From NCBI GenBank assembly GCA_965662355.1, contig CBFIHP010000012.1, positions 1 to 64,000 of the forward strand: a stretch of 64,000 bases of DNA. The letters run 5' to 3'. Of the stretch, positions 32,621 to 41,570 are shown in pieces. A model generated the notes under the pieces. It did no database searches. It was not told the origin of the DNA and was given only the letters and a program-made list of their open reading frames with translations. Each line of letters starts with the position of its first letter. Position 1 is the first letter of the stretch. The position numbers and the translations under genes are program-made. The DNA comes from GCA-2683825 sp965662355. GTDB lineage: Bacteria > Planctomycetota > UBA1135 > GCA-002686595.

Positions 32621-34693
32621 ATGAAGACAGCACTCCACGTCGCGCTGCTTTGCCTGTTGGGCACAGCCCCCCTTGCACAGAACTGGCGCAATCTCAAAGT
32701 CTCGGACCAGCATCGCTCGGCACCGAACCTGATTCGCTGGCAACGACGGCTGTCCGACGCCGAGGCGCTTTCCCGGCGCACCGGGGTTCCGCTCTTGATC
32801 TGCGTGAACATGGATGGTGAGTCAGCCTGCGAAGCCTTCGCCCATCGCAAGTACAAGAACGAGACGTTTGCGAGACTCACCCGCGGCTTCGTCCCCGTGA
32901 TCGCTTCTCCGACCCGACACAACTCGCGCGACTACGACGAGCGCGGTCGGCGTCTCGCGTGCCCCCGCTTTGGCACGGTCACTTGCGGCGAACACACTTC
33001 GATCGAACCGTACCTGTACGCCAAGTACTTCGAAGGCAAGCGCTACGCCCCGCGTCATCTGGGGATCTCTTCCACGGGCGTGAAACTGTTCGATCACTTC
33101 CTTAATCAGGATCTCTCCGTCGTGAACCGTTCGCTGGAGCAGCACGGCAAGTCCGACGCCGAGGTTGACGCCAGCTTCGAACGCGATGCCGTGGCACGGA
33201 CGAAGATGGAGCGGGAGTTCCTCGTCGGCGACCAGAAGCAAAGGCTCCGGCTCCTCAGCCGGGCGCGCTCGACCAAACCGCCGCAGTTCGATCTGATCCG
33301 CCTGGGACTGCACGACGATTCCGACAGGGTTCGCGAACGCGCCGCCAAGTCGCTCGCCAGCTCGCTGGGGCCGGAATCCCTGGACCTCGTCTTCGAAGCC
33401 TTGCGCAGCGGCGCCGCCGAACAAGCCTCGAAGGCCCTGCGGCGCAGGCTGGCTCCGATAGCCAAAGTAGACGACACGGCGGCCAAGGCCTTGCGCATCC
33501 TCATCGGCCTCGACAACTCCTCGAAGATCGTCAACAGGAACGCCTGGAGCCGGGCCATCCGCCCGACAGGGTCCGACAACAAGCTGACACCCAGCGAAGG
33601 AATCGATGTCGCGGACATCGACCTCCTGCTCGAGAAGCTCGAGGAACTCGATCGTCAACAGAAGGACGTGCCCTCGCCCGAGCTCGAACAGGCAAAGGCC
33701 CGCGCACTGCTGGACATCGCCAAGGTGCGCATGGCGAAGGGATCCGATCCGACCTACTTCCTGATCGACGCCAAGTCCGCCGCGGAACGCGCCGAGGCTG
33801 TCGGAGCCGTCAGCTATCGCACCGCTGCCATTCGCGCGGAGGCCTCGTACCTGTTGTCCGAATTCGACGACGCCTTGAAGCTCGCGGCGCGCGCACTACC
33901 GAAGCACCTGAAGCTCGCGGCCGAAAAGGAAACCGCCGACCTTCTCGGTGTCTTCGCCCAACTACGCACGCGCGCCATCTATGAGGCGGAAGGCAAGGGC
34001 GAGGATTGGCCCTCCAGCTGGTTCAGTGATGCCCACTCGGCCTACCAGGCCCTGACCCTTCACCCCCACGCCACCGAGGCTCAATTCGCTGGCTATTCGA
34101 GCCTGCTCTCCTACTTCGGGCTCGAGCGTGAAAACGGCGATATCCTGCGGCGAGCCCTGGGACGCTTCCCGCTTTCAGGTGCTCTGCACCAGCAATTCCG
34201 CAGCCACGTCTGGCGCAGCGACGGCCCCTTCGGCCTCGAGCATGCCTACGAGCGCGTCGATCTCTCGCAACGCCCGGCGGCCTACACCTGGTTCCGTGCC
34301 TACGCCTCGATGGTCTACGCCGAACACCTGCGTCGCGTCGAGAAGGTGAACGAATCGCGCTCCGCATACGAACGCGCGATTCGCTTGTTCGAAGAGAGCA
34401 GCAAGCTAGAAGGCGCCTACGCCGAAAACTCCAACCACTTCATCGCCCTGGCCCTGGCCGAACTGGCCTTCCTGGCTCTCGAGCTCGAAGACCTGGTGAC
34501 GAGCGCCGATCTGATCGGCAAGAGCTTCGAAAAGCGGCCCGAAAGCGCCAAGATCCCCGACGGCCTGGGCCGCTCGCCGGAGTTGATCTTGCAACGTGTC
34601 CTCCAGCAACTCGAGAAGGCCAAGCACACGGGCCAGGTCGAACTCCTGAAGCAACGCGTCGAGAAGGTCAGCCCGGGGTACTGGGAAGCCTAG
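32621..34693 (+). CDS. Exported protein with thioredoxin-like N-terminus and HEAT/TPR-like repeats
   Basis: This 690-aa protein has a signal peptide (MKTALHVALLCLLGTAPLAQ). A thioredoxin-like domain (about 30-150) follows, with TGVPLLICVNMDGESACEAF in place of a CxxC active site. It resembles DUF255-type folds but has only one Cys at the expected position. Residues about 215-290 read as HEAT repeats (DRVRERAAKSLASSLGPESL), and the rest as TPR-like helices (FDDALKLAARALPKHL; SRSAYERAIRLFEESSKL). It is a probable periplasmic scaffold; redox activity is doubtful without a second cysteine. It stands alone behind its own -10 box. Confidence 0.72.
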   Translation: MKTALHVALLCLLGTAPLAQNWRNLKVSDQHRSAPNLIRWQRRLSDAEALSRRTGVPLLICVNMDGESACEAFAHRKYKNETFARLTRGFVPVIASPTRHNSRDYDERGRRLACPRFGTVTCGEHTSIEPYLYAKYFEGKRYAPRHLGISSTGVKLFDHFLNQDLSVVNRSLEQHGKSDAEVDASFERDAVARTKMEREFLVGDQKQRLRLLSRARSTKPPQFDLIRLGLHDDSDRVRERAAKSLASSLGPESLDLVFEALRSGAAEQASKALRRRLAPIAKVDDTAAKALRILIGLDNSSKIVNRNAWSRAIRPTGSDNKLTPSEGIDVADIDLLLEKLEELDRQQKDVPSPELEQAKARALLDIAKVRMAKGSDPTYFLIDAKSAAERAEAVGAVSYRTAAIRAEASYLLSEFDDALKLAARALPKHLKLAAEKETADLLGVFAQLRTRAIYEAEGKGEDWPSSWFSDAHSAYQALTLHPHATEAQFAGYSSLLSYFGLERENGDILRRALGRFPLSGALHQQFRSHVWRSDGPFGLEHAYERVDLSQRPAAYTWFRAYASMVYAEHLRRVEKVNESRSAYERAIRLFEESSKLEGAYAENSNHFIALALAELAFLALELEDLVTSADLIGKSFEKRPESAKIPDGLGRSPELILQRVLQQLEKAKHTGQVELLKQRVEKVSPGYWEA

Positions 34694-34705
34694 CGTACGA
34701 GGGTG

Positions 34706-34721
34706 GCTCCCCCGCGGGAGC
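34706..34721. terminator. Hairpin between converging genes
   Basis: GCTCCC (34706-34711) pairs with GGGAGC (34716-34721) around CCGC. It lies between the stop of the 690-aa gene and the stop of the PP2C gene. It has no T tract on either strand, so it may only slow or end transcription weakly. Confidence 0.35.
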
Positions 34722-34737
34722 ACGAACGGAACGAGGA

Positions 34738-35577
34738 CTACTCCCCGAGGCGATAGGTGATAACCGTCAGGTCATCCGGCTTCGAGGGATGGTTGCGATC
34801 CCTCTTGTTCATGCGCTCGAGACAGGCCTCGATCAGATTCTTGGTGCACGTGCCGATGTCGTTGTCACGAAGATGGGCCGCGACCTCTTCGGGCGTGAGG
34901 TTGTCGAACAGCCCGTCGCAAGCGATGACGACGGTGTCGCCGACGACCAGGTCGATCTCCATGCCCATCTCGATGCGCATGTCGGGGATGCCGACCACGT
35001 TGAAGAGCAGGTGGCGATCTTCGTGCACCATGGCCTGGCGCTCGTCGAGCAGGCCCATTTGCACGGCGTAGCCCGTCGGTGAGTGGGACACCGTCAGGTG
35101 CTTCACCTGACTATCGCTTCCCAGAACGAGGATCTGGGTATCGCCGGCGTGGTAGGGCCGCAGCTTGTTGCCGTGGATCTCGGCCACAGCCACGGTGGTT
35201 GCCGCGCCGATTCCCAGTTCGCCGATGGTTCGATTGGCAAGCTCGATGCCCTCGAGGATCCCCTCGCGAAGCGAATCCCGGGACTCCGCGCTCCGCCCGA
35301 GCGTTTCGCGTAGCTTATTGACCGTGATACGGGAGGCCTGGGCACCCCCTTGAAGTCCCCCGGCGCCGTCAGCAACGACCAGAACCGCGCTGGAGCTGTC
35401 GAAGGGAATCAGGGCCGCAGCGTCCTCGTTGACACCCTCCGAGGAGGGTGAACTCATCGAGAACACGGTCGCAGTCCCTCCGTAGAAGGCCAGGAGCTCG
35501 ATTTCGCCCATATCGCGTTCGAAATAGAGCTTGGCGTGCTCGGGGCTGTACGTGTGCAGGCTTTCGGTTCCTGTCAT
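34738..35577 (-). CDS. PP2C-family serine/threonine phosphatase
   Basis: The ATG at 35577 gives 279 aa. PPM motifs are SSEGVNEDAAALI (first metal Asp in a variant R/E-N-E-D form), VADGAGGLQGGAQAS, GAATTVAVAEI, AGDTQILVLG, ACDGLFDNLTPEEV and the final PDDLTVITYR. It is a cytoplasmic Mn/Mg-dependent phosphatase, probably acting on Ser/Thr kinase targets. It diverges from the second ECF sigma gene, with 133 bp between starts; no kinase is visible in the window. Confidence 0.88.
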   Translation of the reverse strand: MTGTESLHTYSPEHAKLYFERDMGEIELLAFYGGTATVFSMSSPSSEGVNEDAAALIPFDSSSAVLVVADGAGGLQGGAQASRITVNKLRETLGRSAESRDSLREGILEGIELANRTIGELGIGAATTVAVAEIHGNKLRPYHAGDTQILVLGSDSQVKHLTVSHSPTGYAVQMGLLDERQAMVHEDRHLLFNVVGIPDMRIEMGMEIDLVVGDTVVIACDGLFDNLTPEEVAAHLRDNDIGTCTKNLIEACLERMNKRDRNHPSKPDDLTVITYRLGE

Positions 35578-35710
35578 GCTTTTGCCCCAAACGAGGCGGT
35601 GACACCGAGCGTAAGGGCAGAATCGATCGTGGGCTACCCAAACTTCGTGCATCGGCGCAAGATCGGGCAGCCTCGACGACATGAGCCCCTGGTGGCGAAC
35701 GAGTCCGCGC

Positions 35711-36433
35711 ATGTCCGCTAGAAAGAAAAGTACAGCTCAGGAATCGAGCGACCACCCGGAGCCTTCGGGAAAAGGCCTCGGGCCCCTGTCGCGGGATGAA
35801 TTCGCCCGCCTGTTCCAGGGCTCCGCGCGGATACTCTGGACGATTGCGGCCGGTGTGCTGGGATCGCCTTCGGAAGCCGATGACGTCCTCCAGGAGGCCT
35901 GCATCCAGGCCCTCGGACGGCTCGAGCAGTTCCAGCGCGGAACGTCCTTCCCGTCCTGGATGGGTCGCTTCGTCCGCAATGTGGCCCTGAATCACGTTCG
36001 CAAGCGTGTTCGGCGCGAGGTTCACGGGGCCTCTCCGTACAGCGCCGCGACCCCCCTGGAGGAGCTAGCCGCCCGTTCCCCGGGGGTGATCGGGGGCGAT
36101 CTGGCCCCCATCGACCCGCAGGGCAGGCTGCATGAAGATCAGGCGAGCTTCGATGACCGCTTGCTCGCCGAGCTGAAGGAGATCGCGGCGGTGCCACGCG
36201 CGTGTTTGCTCCTGCGCAGCCTGCTCGAGCTCTCCTACACGGAGATCTCCGAAGCTCTCGGCATACCGGAGGGCACGGCCATGAGCCATGTCCATCGCAC
36301 CCGCAACCTGCTGCGGCAGCGGCTCGGCGTGGGAGAGACGTCCTCCGGAACGAACGGCCATGCCCGGCCAGTAAGTCTGGCCGAAGCGAAAGTCCAGCAC
36401 AGTCGCAGCACTATCGACGCGGAGATCCGCTGA
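35711..36433 (+). CDS. ECF RNA polymerase sigma factor (second)
   Basis: The ATG at 35711 (MSARKKST) gives 240 aa. Region 2 (LFQGSARILWTIAAGVLGSPSEADDVLQEACIQAL, SWMGRFVRNVALNHVRKRVRR) and region 4 (LLRSLLELSYTEISEALGIPEGTAMSHVHRTRNLLRQRL) are clear. A long linker (about 105-155) separates them. The stop TGA shares its A with the next ATG, coupling it to the membrane protein that follows. The pair looks like a sigma/anti-sigma module. Confidence 0.9.
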   Translation: MSARKKSTAQESSDHPEPSGKGLGPLSRDEFARLFQGSARILWTIAAGVLGSPSEADDVLQEACIQALGRLEQFQRGTSFPSWMGRFVRNVALNHVRKRVRREVHGASPYSAATPLEELAARSPGVIGGDLAPIDPQGRLHEDQASFDDRLLAELKEIAAVPRACLLLRSLLELSYTEISEALGIPEGTAMSHVHRTRNLLRQRLGVGETSSGTNGHARPVSLAEAKVQHSRSTIDAEIR

Positions 36434-37119
36434 TGAAAGACAGAGACAAAGTCCTGAACGACCCCATCGATGCCTCCCTGGCTCGCAGCTTTCTGGTCCC
36501 CGACGATCCGGCCGCGAAACTGACGCATCTCTTCGAAGAAGGGCCGTCCGAACCGGGCGCCGTGCTTCCACACGGATTGCGCCAGGGTTGGTGGAGACCA
36601 AGTCTCGCGGCCGCGGCGGCGGTGCTCTTCGCCTACCTGGTCTGGCACGAGGAGCGCTCGAAGCCACTGTCCCCCGCAGTCTCCGAGGATGTCGCGGAAC
36701 TACCGATGCCCGTTCGCGAACCCGATCTGGCAACGCTCTATTACGAGATCTCCACCGCCCTCGATGATCCCTTCCTGTGTCCGACCCCCGAGGGATTGGC
36801 GAGCAAACTGGCTGACAACTACGACTGCTGTAACGAATTGCGCGTGCACCCCAACGTCACCGACCTACTCGAGGGTCCCTTCGATTCCGCCCAGTGGCCC
36901 AGTGGAACGATCCTCAGCGGCAAGGCCGGCGACAGCACGGCGATCTTGATCGCGGACCTCGATTCGACCTATCGCTGCTGCGTACGCCCACAGATGCCCG
37001 AGGAGAGCGAGCTCGAGGTCTTCACGATGCGTCTCGGAGACCTCCTCTTGACCGAGGTGACACCGTTGTCGGAGCCACGCCTGCTCGACTACTTCGCCTG
37101 GGGCGAAGAGCTGCGTTGA
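36433..37119 (+). CDS. Single-pass membrane protein, probable anti-sigma factor
   Basis: The 228-aa protein has a cytoplasmic N-terminus (1-55), one membrane helix (about 58-72, SLAAAAAVLFAYLVW) and an outer domain. That domain carries Cys-Cys pairs (DNYDCCNEL and STYRCCVRP) and CPTPEG. I see no zinc-binding anti-sigma motif. Its start overlaps the sigma-factor stop, and its topology fits an anti-sigma factor sensing the periplasm, with the Cys pairs as possible redox sensors. This is inference from context. It converges on phzF with a three-base gap. Confidence 0.68.
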   Translation: MKDRDKVLNDPIDASLARSFLVPDDPAAKLTHLFEEGPSEPGAVLPHGLRQGWWRPSLAAAAAVLFAYLVWHEERSKPLSPAVSEDVAELPMPVREPDLATLYYEISTALDDPFLCPTPEGLASKLADNYDCCNELRVHPNVTDLLEGPFDSAQWPSGTILSGKAGDSTAILIADLDSTYRCCVRPQMPEESELEVFTMRLGDLLLTEVTPLSEPRLLDYFAWGEELR

Positions 37120-37122
37120 GAC

Positions 37123-37926
37123 CTACAACGTGATCGCGCCGCGCATGTAGAGCACGGCATGGCCGGCGATGCCGACCCGGTCTCCGCGTTGCGTGCACCA
37201 GAGCTCGCCGCCCCGGGCCGAGATCTGACGCGCGCGAAGTGTCGCCTGACCGAGGCGCTGCGCCCAGTATGGCGTCATGACGCAATGCGCCGAGCCCGTC
37301 ACCGGATCCTCGAAGACGCCTGCTTGGGGGGCGAAGAAGCGCGATACGAAGTCCACATCCGCTGCATCCCCGGGAGCCGTGGCGATCACGGCCAGGGCAT
37401 CATGTGCGAGCAACAAACCCTCGTCCGGCGCCAGAGAAGCGACCTGGCTCTGGGTGTCGAAGATGGCCATGTCGTAGCTGACGCTGCGAAGTACTTCCGT
37501 GGGACACGATCCCAGAAGAGCTTCGAATCTCGGTGTACTCGTCGGATCGAGCAGCTCGCCAGGTTGACTGGGAAAGTCCAGCTCGAAGCGCTCTCCAGAG
37601 CGAGTCACGACCAACGGACCACTGCGACTGTGGAAGCGGACCGAGCCTCCGCCCGCTTGCATTTCGTCCAGCACGACCTTTCCGGAGGCGAGCGTCGCGT
37701 GACCGCAGAGATCGACTTCCATCTCCGGTGTGAACCAGCGCAACTCGTACTCGTCACGCGCGAGCGCCTTGGGCACGAAGTAGGCCGTCTCGGACAGGTT
37801 GTTTTCCTTGGCGATAGCCTGCAAGGCGTCGTCCGGCACCCACTCGGAAAGCGGGCAAACTCCGGCCGGGTTGCCAGCGAAGGCGCGGCTGGTGAAGGCG
37901 TCGACCCAGTAGAAGGGAATCCGCAT
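37123..37926 (-). CDS. PhzF-family isomerase/epimerase-like protein
   Basis: The 267-aa protein has the PhzF duplicated diaminopimelate-epimerase-like fold. FAGNPAGVCPL, the conserved active-site Glu in NNLSETAYF, VDLCGHATLASG and EDPVTGSAHCVM are all present. Family members isomerise small hydrophobic acids (for example in phenazine synthesis), but no phenazine genes are here, so the substrate is unknown. It starts three bases after the stop of the 241-aa protein, as the last gene of the egtD run. Confidence 0.88.
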   Translation of the reverse strand: MRIPFYWVDAFTSRAFAGNPAGVCPLSEWVPDDALQAIAKENNLSETAYFVPKALARDEYELRWFTPEMEVDLCGHATLASGKVVLDEMQAGGGSVRFHSRSGPLVVTRSGERFELDFPSQPGELLDPTSTPRFEALLGSCPTEVLRSVSYDMAIFDTQSQVASLAPDEGLLLAHDALAVIATAPGDAADVDFVSRFFAPQAGVFEDPVTGSAHCVMTPYWAQRLGQATLRARQISARGGELWCTQRGDRVGIAGHAVLYMRGAITL

Positions 37927-37929
37927 CGG

Positions 37930-38655
37930 CTAGGTGGCCGGAACGGCCGCTTCGCGTCTCTCGAAGGCGGTCTCGGTCAAGTCGAGACGCTGTGCGGCAA
38001 CCCAGCGCCACGCGCTGTCTACGCTGATCGCACCTGCCGGAAAGTCCTCGAACACGCGCGCGTCAAGACGCTGAAGATAGACCGGTTCGGGCGTGAGGTG
38101 TTCGGGAAGGTCGTGATCCAACTCGCCCAGCAAGGGGTCGGGATGATCCGCGGATCCGAGGAAACCCAGCACGGCGCGGGCACTGGGAAAGAGCACGGAA
38201 CTGGAGTGGTGACAGCTCTCGGTGTGCAGCTCGATCTCCGATCCGGTCGAGTCCGCGATCAGGAGCGAAAAACGTTCGGAGTCCTCGGTGACCAGGAAAC
38301 GCGAACGCTCGTAGCCGTGTCGGCGAAGGGCTCCGCCGTAGACGGCTTCGAACCACGACGAGGTCTTGCGCATGTGGACCCACGATCCCGAGCGCGGGCC
38401 AGCGTCGGTCTCGATCTCGACCGCGAGGCGACACGAGTAATGGTCCGCCTTGCCGGTCAACGGCCCAAGGAGCGTGCCTCCGGCGCTCAGGCGAGTGAAG
38501 CGCAGCTCGCCCAAGACACTACCGCGCCAACTGCGCGGACATACTCCATCGGGAAGTTTCGCGGCGAGCGCGGAGGCGTCGATCTTGAAAAAGACCTGAA
38601 CGCGTGAACGGACGTGCCGCCCTCGCCTCGCATGGGGGTTCGCACCGAAGAACAT
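37930..38655 (-). CDS. Hypothetical protein, 241 aa, between egtD and phzF
   Basis: This is a soluble protein without signal or membrane segment. RVQVFFKIDASALAAKLP, GELRFTRLSAGGT, GSWVHMRKTSSWFEAVYGG and ELHTESCHHSSSVLFPS suggest a beta-rich lipocalin-like or acetoacetate-decarboxylase/DUF2071-like fold, which I cannot confirm. It lies 51 bp downstream of egtD and three bases before phzF on the same strand, so the three form one transcript. A role linked to ergothioneine or to the PhzF reaction is only a guess. Confidence 0.65.
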   Translation of the reverse strand: MFFGANPHARRGRHVRSRVQVFFKIDASALAAKLPDGVCPRSWRGSVLGELRFTRLSAGGTLLGPLTGKADHYSCRLAVEIETDAGPRSGSWVHMRKTSSWFEAVYGGALRRHGYERSRFLVTEDSERFSLLIADSTGSEIELHTESCHHSSSVLFPSARAVLGFLGSADHPDPLLGELDHDLPEHLTPEPVYLQRLDARVFEDFPAGAISVDSAWRWVAAQRLDLTETAFERREAAVPAT

Positions 38656-38706
38656 GGTGTGGGGACCGTCCTCAGTCTAGGTCACGCCAGGGTCCGGCGA
38701 AAGCCG

Positions 38707-39726
38707 TCACGACCGGGTCGTGCTCTGGGCAGTCGGGGCGGGACGGGCGAGGACCAGGCCGAAATCTCCGTTCGGAGCCTCGATCCAGCGCTCCAGGAGC
38801 ATATCCGCCTGGGCCAACTGGCTCTCCACCTTGGTACGGTGAAACTTGCAGGAAACCTCTGTTCGTAGGCTCTCCCCAGCCTCGAAGCCGACCTCCAACC
38901 GAGCACGCGCGAGGCGGAAGCTGCAGGCCTCGCGTGCGACCAGATGCATCTCGATGCGTTCTTCTGTGCGATTGTAAAAGGCGTGGTGGTCGAACAGGTC
39001 GAGGGGGATGTCGCCGTCCAGCTCGCGATTGAGGACGACGAGAACGTTCTTGTTGAAGCGAGCCGTCACCCCGGCTGCATCGTTGTACGCCCGCTCCATG
39101 CGCTCCGTAGGCTTCACGAGGTCGACCCCCATCAAGAAAGCCTCATCCTCGTTCAGCATAGCGCGCACGCCTCGCAGAAATTCGATGCGGCGTGTCCCTT
39201 CCATGTTGCCGATCGTCGATCCGAGAAAGCAAACGAGCCGACGTCCATGCCTGGGGATGCGGAGCAGGTCCTTCTCGAAGTTCCCCACGAAGCCGCGGAA
39301 CTTGAGCCACGGGTAGAGCGTTTGCAGATGGCTCGCTGTCACTCGCAAGGCATCCTCACTGACGTCGATGGGAGCGTAGATACAACCGCCGATGCCATGC
39401 AGCGCTTCCAGCAAGTGCTGGTTCTTGAGCGAAGAGCCCGCACCGAGCTCGACGATCTCCTCGGGGGCGCAGGCCTTGACCAGTTCGCCGGCGTATTGCT
39501 CGAGCAATGTCGTCTCGGCACGCGTCGGGTAGTACTCCTCGAGTCGGGTGATCTCATGGAAGAGCTCCGAGCCGCGGGCATCGTAGAGATACTTCGGGGA
39601 CAGATGTTTCTCGCGCGCTTGCAGCCCGGCGCGAACACTCGACACCATCTCGCGCAGCCGTTCCGATTCGGTACCAATCGTCGAAATCGGTAATTGCACG
39701 CCCTCACCCCCTAATTTACGGCTCAT
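38707..39726 (-). CDS. egtD: L-histidine N-alpha-methyltransferase (ergothioneine pathway)
   Basis: This 339-aa protein matches EgtD in length and motifs: KYLYDARGSELFHEITRLEEYY at the N-terminus, VELGAGSSLKNQHLLEAL (AdoMet site), PIDVSEDALR, VCFLGSTIGNMEG and GVDLVKPTERMERAYND. It trimethylates histidine to hercynine in the cytoplasm, the first step of ergothioneine synthesis. The usual partner EgtB (sulfoxide synthase) is not in the window. It diverges from the gamma-glutamyltransferase gene, which is notable because gamma-glutamylcysteine is the EgtB co-substrate in the mycobacterial pathway. Confidence 0.9.
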   Translation of the reverse strand: MSRKLGGEGVQLPISTIGTESERLREMVSSVRAGLQAREKHLSPKYLYDARGSELFHEITRLEEYYPTRAETTLLEQYAGELVKACAPEEIVELGAGSSLKNQHLLEALHGIGGCIYAPIDVSEDALRVTASHLQTLYPWLKFRGFVGNFEKDLLRIPRHGRRLVCFLGSTIGNMEGTRRIEFLRGVRAMLNEDEAFLMGVDLVKPTERMERAYNDAAGVTARFNKNVLVVLNRELDGDIPLDLFDHHAFYNRTEERIEMHLVAREACSFRLARARLEVGFEAGESLRTEVSCKFHRTKVESQLAQADMLLERWIEAPNGDFGLVLARPAPTAQSTTRS

Positions 39727-39836
39727 TGCTTCTCCACTCCCCCGATTGGGGCGAGATTCTAGGACGAGAAGCTTCCCGTGATGGGATGGCCCGAGGATTT
39801 TTTTTTGAAAAGCTACTTCGCGTTAGGATCAGCGCC

Positions 39837-41519
39837 GTGAAACTAACGCCCCTCGCACTCCTTCTCTCGTTGACGATATCCGTGCACGGCCAGGATCGCA
39901 TCACCGGACTCCCCCACGCCACCCGTTCTGAGGTCATCGCACGCCGTGGGATGGCGGCTACGAGCCAACCGCTGGCCACCCAGGCGGCGCTGCAAGTGTT
40001 GCAAGCCGGAGGAAATGCGATCGACGCGGCCATCGCCGCCAACGCGGTGCTGGCCCTGGTCGAACCGACGGGCAACGGCCTGGGTGGCGACCTCTTCGCC
40101 ATCGTGTGGGAGGCCGGCAAGAACAAGCTCCATGGGCTCAATGCAAGCGGGCGCTCCCCCGCGTCGTTGACGCTGGAGCACTTCAAGCAGGAAGAACTCG
40201 ACAAAATCCCGGCCTACGGGCCACTCCCGGTCACGGTCCCGGGTTGTGTCGATGGCTGGTTCACGCTGCATGCAAAGCTGGGCACGCTGCCGATGAAGGA
40301 GATCCTCGCTCCTGCCATTCACCATGCTCGCGAGGGCTTTCCCGTCAGCGAGTTGATCGCCTACTACTGGCAACGCAGCGAGCGCTTCCTGTCCGACTAC
40401 CCAGGCTTCAAGGAGCAGTTCACACCCGCACCCAAGAAGGGTGAGATCTTCAAGAACGAGAACCTCGCGCGCACCCTCGAGAAGCTCGCTGCCGGCGGCC
40501 GGGACGTCTTCTACAAGGGCGAGATCGCAAGGACCATCGCCGAGTTCATGCAACGCAACGGCGGCTTTCTCAGTTACGAAGACCTCGCCGACCATCACTC
40601 GGATTGGGTCGATCCGGTTTCGACTAACTACCGCGGCTACGACGTGTGGGAGCTTCCGCCCAACGGACAGGGCATCGCGGCGCTGCAGATCCTGAACATC
40701 CTGGAGGCTTACGACATCGCCTCCCTGGGCTTCGGTAGCGCCGACTACCTGCATCTGTTGATCGAAGCCAAGAAGCTTGCCTTCGAAGACCGCGCGCGCT
40801 TCTACGCCGACCCTGACTTCAACACCATCCCCGTCGCCGAGTTGATCAGCAAGGACTACGCGAAGAAGCGCCGCTCGTTGATCGACACCCGGCGTGCAGC
40901 CCAACGCTATGTCGCGGGCAACCCAGCCCTCGAGGAAGGTGACACGATCTACCTCACGACCGCCGACTCCCAAGGCAACATGGTGTCACTGATCCAGAGC
41001 AACTACCGCGGCATGGGCTCCGGCATGGCCCCGGATGGGCTCGGCTTCATCCTCCAGGACCGCGGCGAGCTCTTCGACCTCGAGCCTGGCCGCTTCAATT
41101 CCTACGAGCCCAAGAAGCGCCCCTTCCACACCATCATCCCCGCCTTCGTGACCAAGGACGGCGCTGCCTGGATGTCCTTCGGCGTCATGGGCGGCGCCTT
41201 CCAACCCCAGGGCCACGTCCAGATTCTCGTCAACCTGATCGACTTCGGGATGAACCTCCAGGAAGCGGGTGACGCTGCCCGGATCTCCCATCAAGGCTCC
41301 TCCCAGCCAACAGGAGAGCGCATGGAAGACGGCGGCGCCATCTCCCTGGAGTCAGGCTTCTCTCCAGAAACGATCGCCGAGCTCGTCAAACGCGGACACG
41401 AGATCAAAGAACGGCGAGGCGTGTACGGCGGATACCAGGCCATCTACCGCGATGCCGAGACGGGCGTTCTATATGGCGCGTCTGAGTCGCGCAAGGACGG
41501 GCAGGCGGCGGGGTATTGA
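39837..41519 (+). CDS. ggt: Exported gamma-glutamyltransferase
   Basis: I use the GTG at 39837, which places the signal peptide (KLTPLALLLSLTISVHGQ) at the N-terminus and gives 560 aa; an ATG at 39786 adds 17 residues after a T9 run. Family motifs are QAGGNAIDAAIAANAVLALVEP, GNGLGGDLFAIVW and the autoprocessing site, where the new small-subunit nucleophile Thr starts TIYLTTADSQGNMVS. SNYRGMGSGMAPDG follows. It cleaves gamma-glutamyl bonds (for example of glutathione) in the periplasm. The usual TTH-x-S at the cleavage site reads TIYLT, a variant. It diverges from egtD. Confidence 0.88.
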   Translation: MKLTPLALLLSLTISVHGQDRITGLPHATRSEVIARRGMAATSQPLATQAALQVLQAGGNAIDAAIAANAVLALVEPTGNGLGGDLFAIVWEAGKNKLHGLNASGRSPASLTLEHFKQEELDKIPAYGPLPVTVPGCVDGWFTLHAKLGTLPMKEILAPAIHHAREGFPVSELIAYYWQRSERFLSDYPGFKEQFTPAPKKGEIFKNENLARTLEKLAAGGRDVFYKGEIARTIAEFMQRNGGFLSYEDLADHHSDWVDPVSTNYRGYDVWELPPNGQGIAALQILNILEAYDIASLGFGSADYLHLLIEAKKLAFEDRARFYADPDFNTIPVAELISKDYAKKRRSLIDTRRAAQRYVAGNPALEEGDTIYLTTADSQGNMVSLIQSNYRGMGSGMAPDGLGFILQDRGELFDLEPGRFNSYEPKKRPFHTIIPAFVTKDGAAWMSFGVMGGAFQPQGHVQILVNLIDFGMNLQEAGDAARISHQGSSQPTGERMEDGGAISLESGFSPETIAELVKRGHEIKERRGVYGGYQAIYRDAETGVLYGASESRKDGQAAGY

Positions 41520-41530
41520 GTGTGAACGGT

Positions 41531-41552
41531 CGTTCAGGCCCTCCCCTGAACG
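41531..41552. terminator. Bidirectional terminator-like hairpin between ggt and the dehydrogenase
   Basis: CGTTCAGG (41531-41538) pairs perfectly with CCTGAACG (41545-41552) around CCCTCC. It is centred in the 51-bp gap between converging genes. It lacks a T tract. The flanking 12-mer CGGTCGTTCAGG recurs at 62115 in another convergent gap. Confidence 0.5.
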
Positions 41553-41570
41553 CGCGTTCCGCCCGCAAAC

